The notes under the pieces were generated by a model, which ran no database searches, was not told the DNA's origin, and saw only the letters and a program-made list of their open reading frames with translations. From Aquabacterium sp. (GTDB taxonomy: Bacteria; Pseudomonadota; Gammaproteobacteria; Burkholderiales; Burkholderiaceae_C): 64,000 bases of DNA. The translations under genes were made by a program, and so were the position numbers. The DNA lies in contig JAKLLB010000001.1 of assembly GCA_023150345.1 (NCBI GenBank), positions 1 through 64,000 on the forward strand, written 5' to 3'. Shown one piece after another: positions 39,256 to 47,621 of this stretch (position 1 is its first letter; every line of letters begins with the position of its first letter).

Positions 39256-41511
39256 TCAGGTACCGATACGGCCGCCGTCGTTCTTGGTGATGACGATGGT
39301 GGCCGAGCGCGGGCGCTTGCCGGCACCGTAGCCGGCGTTGGCAGGCCATTGGCTGGTGTACTTCGACGGGTCGGCCACGTTGGACATCGCCGTCGTCTCG
39401 CCCGGATGCTGGATGTTGATGAACAGCGCCTTGCCATCGGGCGTCTCGGCGATGCCGGTTATCTCGCAGCCCACGGGACCGACCAGGAAGCGCTTCAGCG
39501 TGTCGGCCGTCGGTGCCTTGCCGACGAAGGTATCCACTGCCAACGCGCCGCCCGTGGTGCGGCTGTAGCTCAGGGTCTTCTTGCTGCCATCGCCCACCTG
39601 GCCGGGCAGGGCGGCCAGCATCATGCAGTTGGTCACGTCGGTGTACGCACCGTCGTCGGTCTGGATCCAGCAAATGCCGGTCGAAGGCGCGAACGCCAGG
39701 CCGTCAGGGCTCGAGAAGTCCTGGTCCGCAGTCAGGCTGGACAGGTTGATGCCAGACGGCGACGCGCTGGACTCGGCACCGAACAGGTACACGTCCCAGG
39801 CGAAGGCCGTGCTGGCCGCACCCGTGGTGTCGCGCAGGCGCAGGATGTGCCCGTTGGGGTTGCCGACCTGGCTCGACGACGTGCCCTTGATGTCGGTGTA
39901 CACGCGGGGGTTGGCGCTGTCGGGCGCAACCTGTGAGGAGCTCGACGGTTCCACCCGACGGTTGCTGTTGTTGGTCAGCGTGAAGTACACCTCGCCGGTA
40001 CCCGGGTGCGTGGCGCACCACTCCGGGCGATCCATCTTGGTGGCGCCCACCGCGTCGGCCGCGACGCGCGCGTTCACCATCACGTCGGCCTGGTTGGCAA
40101 AGGCATAACCGGTATAGCCGGCGATGGCCGGGTTGGCGATCGACAGCTCGATCCATTGCCCGGTGCCGTCGGAGGCGAACTTGGCCACAAACAGCTTGCC
40201 GGCGTCGAGGTACTTGTCACCGGCGGCCATGCGGTTGGCCGGGCTGGCATCGGCCGCATCCCAGTTGGCCGCCGACACCCACTTGTAGATGTACTCGTTG
40301 CGGGCGTCGTCACCCATGTAAACAGCCAATGGCTGGCCTGCCACGGGCTTGGAGAATGCCGCGCTCTCGTGCGCAAAGCGGCCCAGCGCGGTGCGCTTGC
40401 GGGCCTTGCGCGACTTGTCGTAGGCGTCGACCTCGACGATGTAACCCATCGTGTTGGCGACGTTGCGGTAGTCGTCGCTGCCGTCGCTCGAGGTGCCGCT
40501 GCGGGCGTTGTTCCAGCGCCGGTACTTGTCCTCGGTGCCGCCGGTCTCCCAGCCGTGGCGCGATGCTGCTCCCTCTGCACGGCCATAGCGCTTGAGCGAG
40601 ACCACGCTCTTGTCGTTGCCGCGCGCAGCGTCGTCACCCGTGGGCCGCGTGAAGTATCCGGCCCAGTTCTCCTCGCCGGTCAGCAGGGTGCCCCACGGCG
40701 TCTTGCCGGTGCCGCAGTTGTTGAGTGTGCCGCGCGTCAGCGTCCCGGTCGGCGAGTACTGGGTGATCATCAACGCGTCGCCTCGTGCCGGGCCGCCCAG
40801 CTCGATCTCGGTGTCTTGCGTGAGGCGGAAGTTGAAGGCCGAGTTCTGCACGTACTCCCACTTCCCGGTCGCGTTCTTGCGCACCTCGACGACGGACACA
40901 CCGTGGATCGCGGTCTCCTTGTCGACCTCGGCGGCAGGGCGTGGCAGCGCCGAGGTGCCGCCATTGGCATGCAGGAAGAACGAACTGAGCTTCTCGTCGG
41001 TGGTCGCTTCGTGGTTGATGCCCAGCAGTCCACGGTCTGCAGCGGTGCTCAGGGCGGTGCCACTGGCGCTCAGGCCGAACCACTCCATGCCGTCGTGATG
41101 GTCACCGGCCCGGTTGGCGTAGTCGCTGTCGGTGCCATCGTTCTTGTAGGCGGCCGTGCCGGCGGTCAGTGGATCACCCAGCGCATAGATCACCGAGGCG
41201 GTATAGCCCGTCGGGACGACCACCGTGTCGGCCAGCGACTTCGCCACCGGCGCGAAACCCAGCAGCTTCTCGGTCGGTGTCGTCGGGGTCACCGGGGGAT
41301 TGGTCGCGGCCTGGGCATCGTCGCTGCCCCCGCAAGCCGTCAGTGCCAGGCTGCCGAACAGAGCGGTCGCGGCCCCACCCACGCTGCCACGCAGCAGGCT
41401 GCGGCGCTGAACGCGCGCGTCGAGCACGCTGGCAAAGTGCGTGTTGGTGCTGGTGTTGGAGTCCTCGTCGTCGATGCGGGGCTGGCGGGCAGGCGGGCGC
41501 AGGAAATTCAT
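39256..41511 (-). CDS. phoX: PhoX-family alkaline phosphatase
   Basis: This 751-residue exported phosphatase is of the calcium/iron-dependent PhoX family, which releases phosphate from phosphoesters. A twin-arginine signal with RRSLLRGS at about residues 36-43 and a hydrophobic stretch ending LTACGG shows Tat export, and the cysteine could be lipidated. Family landmarks include HHDGMEWFGL, GINHEATTDE, LLTGEENWAGYF, FAHESAAF, DRPEWCATHP and a C-terminal FINIQHPGE. Three direct repeats of Pho-box type lie 60-88 bases upstream, so PhoB control under phosphate starvation is likely. Confidence 0.93.
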   Translation of the reverse strand: MNFLRPPARQPRIDDEDSNTSTNTHFASVLDARVQRRSLLRGSVGGAATALFGSLALTACGGSDDAQAATNPPVTPTTPTEKLLGFAPVAKSLADTVVVPTGYTASVIYALGDPLTAGTAAYKNDGTDSDYANRAGDHHDGMEWFGLSASGTALSTAADRGLLGINHEATTDEKLSSFFLHANGGTSALPRPAAEVDKETAIHGVSVVEVRKNATGKWEYVQNSAFNFRLTQDTEIELGGPARGDALMITQYSPTGTLTRGTLNNCGTGKTPWGTLLTGEENWAGYFTRPTGDDAARGNDKSVVSLKRYGRAEGAASRHGWETGGTEDKYRRWNNARSGTSSDGSDDYRNVANTMGYIVEVDAYDKSRKARKRTALGRFAHESAAFSKPVAGQPLAVYMGDDARNEYIYKWVSAANWDAADASPANRMAAGDKYLDAGKLFVAKFASDGTGQWIELSIANPAIAGYTGYAFANQADVMVNARVAADAVGATKMDRPEWCATHPGTGEVYFTLTNNSNRRVEPSSSSQVAPDSANPRVYTDIKGTSSSQVGNPNGHILRLRDTTGAASTAFAWDVYLFGAESSASPSGINLSSLTADQDFSSPDGLAFAPSTGICWIQTDDGAYTDVTNCMMLAALPGQVGDGSKKTLSYSRTTGGALAVDTFVGKAPTADTLKRFLVGPVGCEITGIAETPDGKALFINIQHPGETTAMSNVADPSKYTSQWPANAGYGAGKRPRSATIVITKNDGGRIGT

Positions 41512-41570
41512 GGTCCGGACAGGCGGTGGTTGAAGACCCCGCGAGCCTAGGGACGGCCGATGTCCACCCG

Positions 41571-41599
41571 GTGACGGCCGCGTGACGGCGCGATGACGG
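41571..41599 (-). promoter_or_regulatory. Triple Pho-box repeat upstream of phoX
   Basis: On the minus strand three 7-base units, CCGTCAT, CCGTCAC and CCGTCAC, are each separated by four bases (CGCG, GCGG), an exact 11-base period. The E. coli PhoB consensus is CTGTCAT-N4-CTGTCAY, so each unit differs mainly at the second base. The array faces phoX. Confidence 0.75.
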
Positions 41600-41632
41600 C
41601 ACGGGTGCCGGCACTGCGCCGACGCGAAGGAC

Positions 41633-42154
41633 TCAGTGCAGACGGCCGGCGGCTGCGGCCATCGGCGCCAACGCAAGGGTGTCGTCCGCGACGCTGCGGG
41701 CCGTGCGTTCGTCGTCGGTCGCCGAGCGCACCGACACCACCTTGACATCGAGCCGCAGGGCCATGCCGGCCAGCGGATGGTTGCCGTCGAGCACGACATG
41801 CGAGGGGTAGATCTCGGTGATCGTGTAGATGGCATCGGGCGGCATGCCGGTGGTTTGCGCGCCTTCGGGCAGGCCGTCGAACTGCATGCCCTCTTCTATG
41901 CCCTCAGGGAACAGCGCGCGGTCCTCGAAGCACACCAACTCGGCGTGGTAGTCGCCAAAGGCGTGCTCGGGCTCGAGGTGCAGGGCCGCTTCGAATCCGG
42001 CCTGCTGACCCTGGAGCGCCTCCTCGAGCTTGGGCAGCAGATCGTCGCCGCCGAAGTAGAACTCCATCGGCTCGTCGAGCTCGTCGATGGCCTGGCCTTG
42101 GGCGTCGGACAAAGTCCACAACAGGCTGACGACGCAGGGGTCGGTGATCAACAT
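41633..42154 (-). CDS. FKBP-type peptidyl-prolyl isomerase (SlyD-like)
   Basis: This 173-residue cytoplasmic FKBP with the insert-in-flap layout of SlyD combines isomerase and chaperone activity. It starts MLITDPCVVSLLWTLSDAQG and shows EFYFGGDDLLPKLEEALQG, the flap region PEHAFGDYHAELV, and DGNHPLAGMALRLDVKV. Unlike E. coli SlyD it has no long His/Cys metal-binding tail. The ATG at 42154 is chosen because homology begins there, although no strong ribosome binding site precedes it. It is divergent from the 179-residue gene. Confidence 0.88.
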   Translation of the reverse strand: MLITDPCVVSLLWTLSDAQGQAIDELDEPMEFYFGGDDLLPKLEEALQGQQAGFEAALHLEPEHAFGDYHAELVCFEDRALFPEGIEEGMQFDGLPEGAQTTGMPPDAIYTITEIYPSHVVLDGNHPLAGMALRLDVKVVSVRSATDDERTARSVADDTLALAPMAAAAGRLH

Positions 42155-42225
42155 CGGGAGATGATCGCATATCCCGAGCACAATGGACGTGGCCACCGGT
42201 TGTCAGTGGTGGCAGGATATCGAAG

Positions 42226-42765
42226 ATGACGCACACCGATACGCCATCGCCCGGCCCAACGGGGGGCGACGCCGCCGACGGTCGCGAACCCGCCTTGCTG
42301 CACGGACGCACCGAATGCCTGCACGCGCTGCGGCAGACGCTGTTGCAGTCGCTGGACGATGGCAGCCCGGACGTGTGGTGGCTCGATCCCGACTTCGTCG
42401 ACTGGCCGCTGGACGACGGCGACGTGATCGATGCGCTGACACGCTGGGCTCGCCCGGCCGGCCGCAGCCTGCGCCTCATCGGCGGCCGTTTCGACGTCAC
42501 AGCGCACAGGCATCCACGTTTCGCACGCTGGCGGCGCGACTGGTCGCATCGGTTCGAGGCCTGGACTCCGGTAGACCCGGCACAGATTGCAGACCTGCCG
42601 ACCTTGCTCGTGTGCGCACGGGTCGGTGTCGAGATCCTCGATCGCATCCAATGGCGTGCACGCCTGCTCTCGCAGCCGCAGCAGGTCAAGCAGGCGCGGG
42701 AGCACTGCGAGATCCTGCGCCAGTACTGCGAGAGTGCCTGGCCGGCCACCACTCTCGGCCTTTGA
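42226..42765 (+). CDS. Hypothetical protein
   Basis: This 179-residue protein was not recognised. It has no signal peptide or membrane helix and is rich in Trp (about ten), Arg and Asp. The N-terminal 25 residues look disordered (Pro/Gly/Asp). The middle, PDVWWLDPDFVDWPLDDGDVI followed by RLIGGRFD, looks like an alpha/beta domain, and the last 40 residues are helical. It is divergent from slyD across 71 bases. Codon pattern and composition match its neighbours, so it is probably a real gene. Confidence 0.7.
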   Translation: MTHTDTPSPGPTGGDAADGREPALLHGRTECLHALRQTLLQSLDDGSPDVWWLDPDFVDWPLDDGDVIDALTRWARPAGRSLRLIGGRFDVTAHRHPRFARWRRDWSHRFEAWTPVDPAQIADLPTLLVCARVGVEILDRIQWRARLLSQPQQVKQAREHCEILRQYCESAWPATTLGL

Positions 42766-42819
42766 CGGGGTTGCCGTGGCAGTGCTCCCGGCCACAAACC
42801 GGCAATGTTGTGGGGGTAC

Positions 42820-42847
42820 TTGGGGACTTCCCTGATCTGGTTATAAT
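42820..42847 (+). promoter_or_regulatory. Sigma-70 promoter of the small lipoprotein gene
   Basis: TTGGGG (42820-42825) is followed after 16 bases by a perfect TATAAT (42842-42847). Transcription would begin near 42854, leaving a leader of about 145 bases before the lipoprotein ATG. A consensus -10 is rare in such GC-rich DNA. Confidence 0.65.
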
Positions 42848-42998
42848 GTCGGGCTAGGCTCAAGGGAGGCTCGAGCTCGCTTGGCCTATCTCTTGCCGCT
42901 GGCATATCACAGGCATCCAGTCCGGTGACATGCATGTGCGGCGGGACGAGTCTGATCTGTTACCGGTAATTCGTCGACACCATCCTTTGAGGACACCA

Positions 42999-43205
42999 AT
43001 GAACAAGTCGCTCCTGTTGGCTTCCCTGATCGCTGCTGCTGCCCTGACCGCCTGCGGCAAGTCCGAGCCCCCGGCTCCGGCTCCCGCCCCGGCCCCCGCC
43101 GCTGCTCCGGCGCCCGCTCCGGCTCCGGCTTCGGCCCCCGCTGACGCCGCTTCGGCTGCTCCGGCTGCCTCGGCCCCGGAAGCTGCTTCGGCCGCCAGCA
43201 AGTAA
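42999..43205 (+). CDS. Small Pro/Ala-rich lipoprotein
   Basis: This 68-residue protein has a lipoprotein signal (MNKSLLLASLIAAAALTAC, lipobox LTAC, Cys19), so the mature 50-residue chain is lipid-anchored. The mature part is almost only Pro, Ala and Ser with two or three acidic residues, probably extended and unstructured. GAGG precedes the ATG. A strong upstream promoter, a ~145-base leader and a strong terminator suggest an abundant transcript. An upstream in-frame ATG at 42930 is rejected because it would bury the signal peptide. Function is unknown; a spacer or envelope role is a guess. Confidence 0.85.
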   Translation: MNKSLLLASLIAAAALTACGKSEPPAPAPAPAPAAAPAPAPAPASAPADAASAAPAASAPEAASAASK

Positions 43206-43225
43206 GCTGCCAGCCAGCACAACGA

Positions 43226-43253
43226 AAAGGCCGCCCCTCGGGGCGGCCTTTTT
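43226..43253. terminator. Bidirectional intrinsic terminator
   Basis: A GC-rich stem AAAGGCCGCCCC/GGGGCGGCCTTT closes on a very small loop and is followed by a run of T on the + strand and flanked by A residues that make T on the minus strand. It can end both the lipoprotein transcript and the convergent bamC transcript. Confidence 0.88.
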
Positions 43254-43308
43254 CATGGTGCTCTCTCGTCAGTGGGCGCGCCGCGTCGAGACGCGGCGCG
43301 GTCCCGCG

Positions 43309-44448
43309 CTACTTGAGTTCGTCGACCAGGCGCTCGACGATCTGGCGAGCGGCTTCGCCGTTGTCGGGCTCGCCCTGGTTGTTGAGTACGCTCACCACGG
43401 TCTTGCTGCCGGCAGTCTTGACCGACAAGCGGTAGCGCAGTACTGCCGACGCCGACTTGTCGCCCCCGAAGAGCTTGCTGAAGAAGCCGGGCTCATCCTG
43501 CCCCGCGGTCTTGGGGTCGACGTAGCGCACGAAATAGAGGCCGGCCGTGCGGTCGCGGTCTTCGACGGTGAATCCGCGTCGATCCAACGCCAGCCCGACG
43601 CGCCGCCAGGCGCGATCGAACGCCTCTTCAACTTCCATGGTGGCAGCAGCGCCACCGGTGACGGTGCGCGCGCGCGCTGGCAGGTCAGGCGCTGCGGCCA
43701 CCACGCTGCGCGCAGTCTCGGGCTTGGCACCCAGGCGCACCATCAATCGGGTGAGCAGCTCGGCCTCGAGCTCGGGGTCGCTCGGGCGAGGCTGCCAGAC
43801 GGTGTACTCCTTCTGGGTGTTGGTGTAGACCTCCACCATCCCGCGGTGCGTGATGAACACCTCGGTGCCCGCCGCTGTGCGCTCGACGCGCGTTCGGAAC
43901 CGATCGCGTTCGGGCGTGGAGAACACGTTGTCGAAGATGCGGCCGATGGCGGCACGCATGAAGTCCTGCGGCAGCTTCGCGCGGTTCTCGGCCCAGTTGG
44001 TCTCCATCACGCCGACCTCCAGGCTGTCGGTGGCCAGACCGAACCCGAGTTCCTGCCAGAACGAGCGCAGAACGGGCCACAGCTTCTCAGGCGGCAGGTT
44101 GGTCGCCAACCACCGGTGATTGCCCTGGCGCTCGATGCGCAGTTCGCCCAAGGCATTCGGCGCTGCCACCGATGCGCCCGCCGTCGTTGCCGCGGCGCCT
44201 GCCTGCTGCTGTTGCAACGTGGTGGCGCTGACGACCCCGGACTGCGGCTGATACCGTGAATCGCGCGCGAGTTGGGTGAGGTCGGGCGGGACTTCAAGCG
44301 GGGCCGACTTCTGCGCTTGCGAGCGGTAGTCGAGGCGGTCGCCGCTGAGCGCGTTGTCGACGGTGGAGCATCCTGCGATCGACAGCAGTGCGGCCAGCGC
44401 GGTGACTCGGATCGGGGTGTCGACACGCACGCGATTCACGATGGGCAC
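43309..44448 (-). CDS. bamC: Outer membrane protein assembly factor BamC
   Basis: This 379-residue lipoprotein of the BAM complex inserts beta-barrels in the outer membrane. The lipobox is LLSIAGC after a basic start and hydrophobic stretch. The unstructured BamD-binding segment (about residues 30-60, with APLEVPPDLTQL) and the two helix-grip domains of NlpB/BamC follow. The GTG at 44448 is used because the signal peptide begins there with GGAG nine bases upstream; a longer frame reaches 44541. It follows dapA, as in E. coli. Confidence 0.9.
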   Translation of the reverse strand: MPIVNRVRVDTPIRVTALAALLSIAGCSTVDNALSGDRLDYRSQAQKSAPLEVPPDLTQLARDSRYQPQSGVVSATTLQQQQAGAAATTAGASVAAPNALGELRIERQGNHRWLATNLPPEKLWPVLRSFWQELGFGLATDSLEVGVMETNWAENRAKLPQDFMRAAIGRIFDNVFSTPERDRFRTRVERTAAGTEVFITHRGMVEVYTNTQKEYTVWQPRPSDPELEAELLTRLMVRLGAKPETARSVVAAAPDLPARARTVTGGAAATMEVEEAFDRAWRRVGLALDRRGFTVEDRDRTAGLYFVRYVDPKTAGQDEPGFFSKLFGGDKSASAVLRYRLSVKTAGSKTVVSVLNNQGEPDNGEAARQIVERLVDELK

Positions 44449-44541
44449 AGTATGGGTCTCCGTGGCGGCGCGGCCTCGTTGGGCCGGCGAGCCGGGTTGA
44501 TCGGGGTGTGGGGCCAGTCGGCCGACAGGTGGCAGCGTCAC

Positions 44542-45423
44542 TCAGGCCAGTCCGGCATCGGAAAGCGCGGCTTGAACCTGGGCCTGACCGGCTGGTGTAA
44601 GGGCGACGAGCGGCAGCCGCAGATGCGCCGTGCACAGACCCAGCCGCGACATGGCCCACTTTACCGGCGCCGGACTGGGCTCGCAGAACAACTGCTTGTG
44701 CAGCGACAACAGCCTCAGGTGCAGGTCGCGGGCGCGTGCCACCTGGCCCTCGATTGCGGCCATGCACAACTCGTGCATCAGTCGCGGTGCCACGTTCGCA
44801 GTGACGCTCACGTTGCCGTGCCCGCCCAGCAGCATCAGTGCCACGGCGGTGCCGTCATCGCCGGAGTAGATCGAAAACCCGGCCGGGGCATGCTTGATGA
44901 GGTGGGCCGCCCGCTCGATGTTGCCCGTGGCCTCCTTGATGCCGACGATGCCGGGCACCTGCGCCAGCCGCAGCGCGGTTTCGGGCAGCATGTCGGCCAC
45001 CGTGCGGCCAGGCACGTTGTACAGCACCACCGGCAGGTCGACTGCCTCGGCAATGGCCTTGAAGTGCTGGTAGATGCCTTCCTGCGAGGGCTTGTTGTAG
45101 TACGGCACGACTTGCAGCGTGCAATCGGCACCGACCGACTTCGAATAGCGCGTCAGCTCGATGGCCTCGCGAGTGGAGTTGGCTCCGGCGCCGGCCATGA
45201 TGGGCACCCGACCAGCGGCATGTTCGACCGCGACGCGGATGATCTCGCAGTGTTCGTCCACCGAAACCGTGGGCGATTCACCCGTGGTGCCGACCACGCC
45301 GATGCAGTCGGTGCCCTCGGCGATGTGCCAGTCGATCAAGCGCCGCAAGGTGGCGAAATCGACGCTGCCGTCTTCGTGCATCGGCGTGACGAGCGCGACG
45401 ATGCTGCCTACGATGGGTTCCAT
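44542..45423 (-). CDS. dapA: 4-hydroxy-tetrahydrodipicolinate synthase
   Basis: This 293-residue aldolase condenses pyruvate with aspartate semialdehyde in lysine and diaminopimelate synthesis. The Schiff-base lysine is Lys163 in VGIKEATG; Tyr135 and Arg140 (LYNVPGRT), Thr46-Thr47 (GTTGES) and Tyr109 complete the active site. Length is normal. AGGA lies before the ATG at 45423. bamC follows downstream. Confidence 0.96.
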   Translation of the reverse strand: MEPIVGSIVALVTPMHEDGSVDFATLRRLIDWHIAEGTDCIGVVGTTGESPTVSVDEHCEIIRVAVEHAAGRVPIMAGAGANSTREAIELTRYSKSVGADCTLQVVPYYNKPSQEGIYQHFKAIAEAVDLPVVLYNVPGRTVADMLPETALRLAQVPGIVGIKEATGNIERAAHLIKHAPAGFSIYSGDDGTAVALMLLGGHGNVSVTANVAPRLMHELCMAAIEGQVARARDLHLRLLSLHKQLFCEPSPAPVKWAMSRLGLCTAHLRLPLVALTPAGQAQVQAALSDAGLA

Positions 45424-45581
45424 TGGGTTTCCTCGTGTGCGCCCCTCGGCCTGCCGCCCCATGGCAGATCCGCCCGGTGTTGTCGAATCGAAGTACACCC
45501 GTCCGTGCGCGGCCGGCGTGGCGGTCCCGTGTACTCCCGAGCATCCTTCACCCCGGGCAGGGCGCTGGAAATCGGCCGATT

Positions 45582-46133
45582 TTATCCGTAGGAGCCGGCA
45601 GGGGCATGCAGCGGTGGCCCGGGCAACCGGTCGAGCGGGTCTGGAGCGGTAGCGACGATGCGCTGGACGTATCGAAGCGGTGCCTCGAGTACGCCGTCTT
45701 CGTAGGCCACGACCCGCAGCGCCTGGCACAGCTGCAGCAGTTCCCCGTGCTGCAACAGGAACTCCGGCCGCCTCGGGCGGCCGACGCTCTGTTGGCCCTG
45801 TGCGAATGTCTCGACCAGGAATACTCCGCAAGGCGCCAGTGCACGCAGCAGGTCGGGCCACAACGGCCGCCAGAGATAGTTCGTCACGATCACCCCATCG
45901 AACTGGCGACCCGGCAGCGGCCATGGCGCGCCTTCGAGATCGGCATGCACGCATTCGATCACGCTGCGCAGTCCCTCGAGGGCCTCGTGGTCGCGGTCGA
46001 GACCGGTCACGCGCATTCCGCGCGAGGCCAGCCAGCGTGCGTTGCGGCCTCGACCACAGGCCACGTCGAGCACGGTGGCACCCTCGGGCAGCAGGTGTGC
46101 CCACCGGCGCAACCAGGATGAAGGCGCATCCAT
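45582..46133 (-). CDS. Class I SAM-dependent methyltransferase
   Basis: This 183-residue protein has SAM motif [17 protein letters not shown] at about residues 21-36, the acidic post-I residue in VTGLDRD, and [14 protein letters not shown]. It resembles the TehB-like/methyltransf_25 group; the substrate is unknown. The ATG lies 14 bases after the stop of the small membrane protein gene, so it is probably in the MFS operon. No ribosome binding site is obvious, which suggests translation coupled to the upstream reading frame. Confidence 0.83.
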   Translation of the reverse strand: MDAPSSWLRRWAHLLPEGATVLDVACGRGRNARWLASRGMRVTGLDRDHEALEGLRSVIECVHADLEGAPWPLPGRQFDGVIVTNYLWRPLWPDLLRALAPCGVFLVETFAQGQQSVGRPRRPEFLLQHGELLQLCQALRVVAYEDGVLEAPLRYVQRIVATAPDPLDRLPGPPLHAPAGSYG

Positions 46134-46147
46134 GGTGTAGTGGTTGT

Positions 46148-46294
46148 TCAGAAGCAGGCCCACAACCGGTTGGCGAGGTCGACCATCAGGTGTGGATTCA
46201 GGTACGACAGGAAGACCGCACACAGTACGGCGCCAGCAAGCATCCACACGAACCATCGCCGGAGCTGGCGGAAGGACATGTTCGCACCGATCAT
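46148..46294 (-). CDS. Small single-helix membrane protein
   Basis: This 48-residue reading frame starts at an ATG overlapping the MFS stop by four bases (ATGA) and ends 14 bases before the methyltransferase. It has a basic N-terminus (SFRQLRRWF), one hydrophobic helix (about residues 15-31, [17 protein letters not shown]) and a C-terminal tail [19 protein letters not shown] recognise the tail style from short uncharacterised Burkholderiales proteins but cannot name a family. The tight fit between two genes supports a real gene. Confidence 0.65.
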   Translation of the reverse strand: MIGANMSFRQLRRWFVWMLAGAVLCAVFLSYLNPHLMVDLANRLWACF

Positions 46295-47511
46295 GCCGCC
46301 TGCGCGACGATCTCTCGCCGCACAGCGGTTTCACGAACCGGCAGGCTGACCAGGGCGGCAAAGATGCCCAATGCGATGGCCAGCCACCACACCACCGTGT
46401 AGCTGCCGGTGAGGTCGTACAAGCGACCGCCCATCCATACGCCGAGGAACGAGCCCAGCTGGTGGCTGAAGAACACGAAGCCACTGAGCATCGACAGGTA
46501 CCGAACGCCGAAAACCTGGGCCACGATCGCATTGGTGGGCGGCACCGTGGACAGCCACAGCAGGCCCATCGTGGCCGAGAAGATGTACACGCCCATGGGC
46601 GTGATGGGAAGCGCCAGGAACACGGCGATGGCCAGCGATCGCAGCGTGTAGATGGCGGCCAGGATGTATCGGCGTGCGATGTGCTGGCCCAGCACGCCGA
46701 CGCCGTAGGTGCCGAACACGTTGAACAACCCGATCAGGGCCAGGGCCACGGTGGCGACCTCCGGCGCCATTCCGTGGTCCTTCAGGTAGGCGGGCATGTG
46801 CACGCCGATGAAGACGACCTGGAACCCACAGACGAAGTAGCCCGCGGTGAGCAACTGGAAGCCGCGATGGCCGAAGGCTTCGCGCACCGCATGGCCCACG
46901 CTCTGCGCCGGGCCGACGCCAGCGACGGTGTCTGGCGGCTCGCGCAGCCCGAACGCCAGCGGAGCGATGGCCAGCGCGGCGCAGGCCAAGACGAACAGCG
47001 CGTTCTGCCATCCCCATTGTGCGATGAGCCAGCTCTCGACAGGGACCATCAGGAACTGCCCGAATGACCCCGCAGCTGCCGCCACGCCCATGGCCCAGGA
47101 TCGGCGCTGCGCACTGACACTGCGCCCGATGACGCCATAGATCACGGCGTACGTGGTGCCCGACTGGGCCAGGCCGATCACCAGGCCGGCGCTGCCGATG
47201 AAACCAGAGCCGGTGGTGGAGGCTGCCATCAGCGCCAGTCCGGCGGCATACAGCGCACTGCCGATCAGGAGCACCCGCCAGGCTCCCCAGCGATCCGCCA
47301 GCATGCCCGCCAGCGGCCCGGCGGCGCCCCATGCCAGGTTCTGCACCGCAATCGCAAAGGCGAAAGTCTCGCGGGTCCAGCCGCGGTCGGTGGTGATCGG
47401 GCCGAGCCAGAGCCCGAAACCGTGCCGGATACCCATCGACAAGGTGACGATGGCCGCGCCGCACAGCAGCACTTGGGTCACGCTCAGGGCGGGTCTGGTC
47501 TGCACAGTCAT
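46291..47511 (-). CDS. MFS transporter
   Basis: This 406-residue protein has twelve predicted helices and the loop 2-3 motif GMLADRWGAWR of the major facilitator superfamily. The start GIRHGFGLWLGPITTDRGW and the overall pattern resemble the oxalate/formate and monocarboxylate transporter groups, so an organic acid is the likeliest substrate, with low certainty. It is divergent from parE. TATACA (minus strand, 47520-47525) lies eight bases before the ATG. Confidence 0.9.
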   Translation of the reverse strand: MTVQTRPALSVTQVLLCGAAIVTLSMGIRHGFGLWLGPITTDRGWTRETFAFAIAVQNLAWGAAGPLAGMLADRWGAWRVLLIGSALYAAGLALMAASTTGSGFIGSAGLVIGLAQSGTTYAVIYGVIGRSVSAQRRSWAMGVAAAAGSFGQFLMVPVESWLIAQWGWQNALFVLACAALAIAPLAFGLREPPDTVAGVGPAQSVGHAVREAFGHRGFQLLTAGYFVCGFQVVFIGVHMPAYLKDHGMAPEVATVALALIGLFNVFGTYGVGVLGQHIARRYILAAIYTLRSLAIAVFLALPITPMGVYIFSATMGLLWLSTVPPTNAIVAQVFGVRYLSMLSGFVFFSHQLGSFLGVWMGGRLYDLTGSYTVVWWLAIALGIFAALVSLPVRETAVRREIVAQAA

Positions 47512-47519
47512 GCGCGCAC

Positions 47520-47525
47520 TGTATA
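47520..47525 (-). promoter_or_regulatory. -10-like TATACA eight bases before the MFS ATG
   Basis: On the minus strand TATACA is followed by the eight bases GTGCGCGC and then ATG. There is no Shine-Dalgarno sequence, so the message may be leaderless. Confidence 0.4.
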
Positions 47526-47607
47526 GGAACCGCCCTGGGTATGCAGGGCCGCCCGGTGCGGACCCGGCACTGACGGGGGCCTGTGCGGCTGCGCGGGCGC
47601 CCCTCCA

Positions 47608-47613
47608 TAGAAT
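47608..47613 (+). promoter_or_regulatory. -10-like TAGAAT eight bases before the parE ATG
   Basis: TAGAAT is followed by GCCTGCCT and then ATG 47622, nearly the same arrangement as at alaS. No ribosome binding site is present. Confidence 0.4.
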
Positions 47614-47621
47614 GCCTGCCT

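Noticed and set aside
42930..42998. Upstream in-frame ATG extending the small lipoprotein to 91 residues
   Set aside because: It would place a charged 23-residue stretch before the signal peptide and lipobox; the GAGG near 42999 fits the shorter start.
43040..43190. Pro/Ala repeat DNA in the lipoprotein gene as a possible tandem repeat or CRISPR-like array
   Set aside because: The repetition is explained by low-complexity protein coding; there are no constant repeats with unique spacers.
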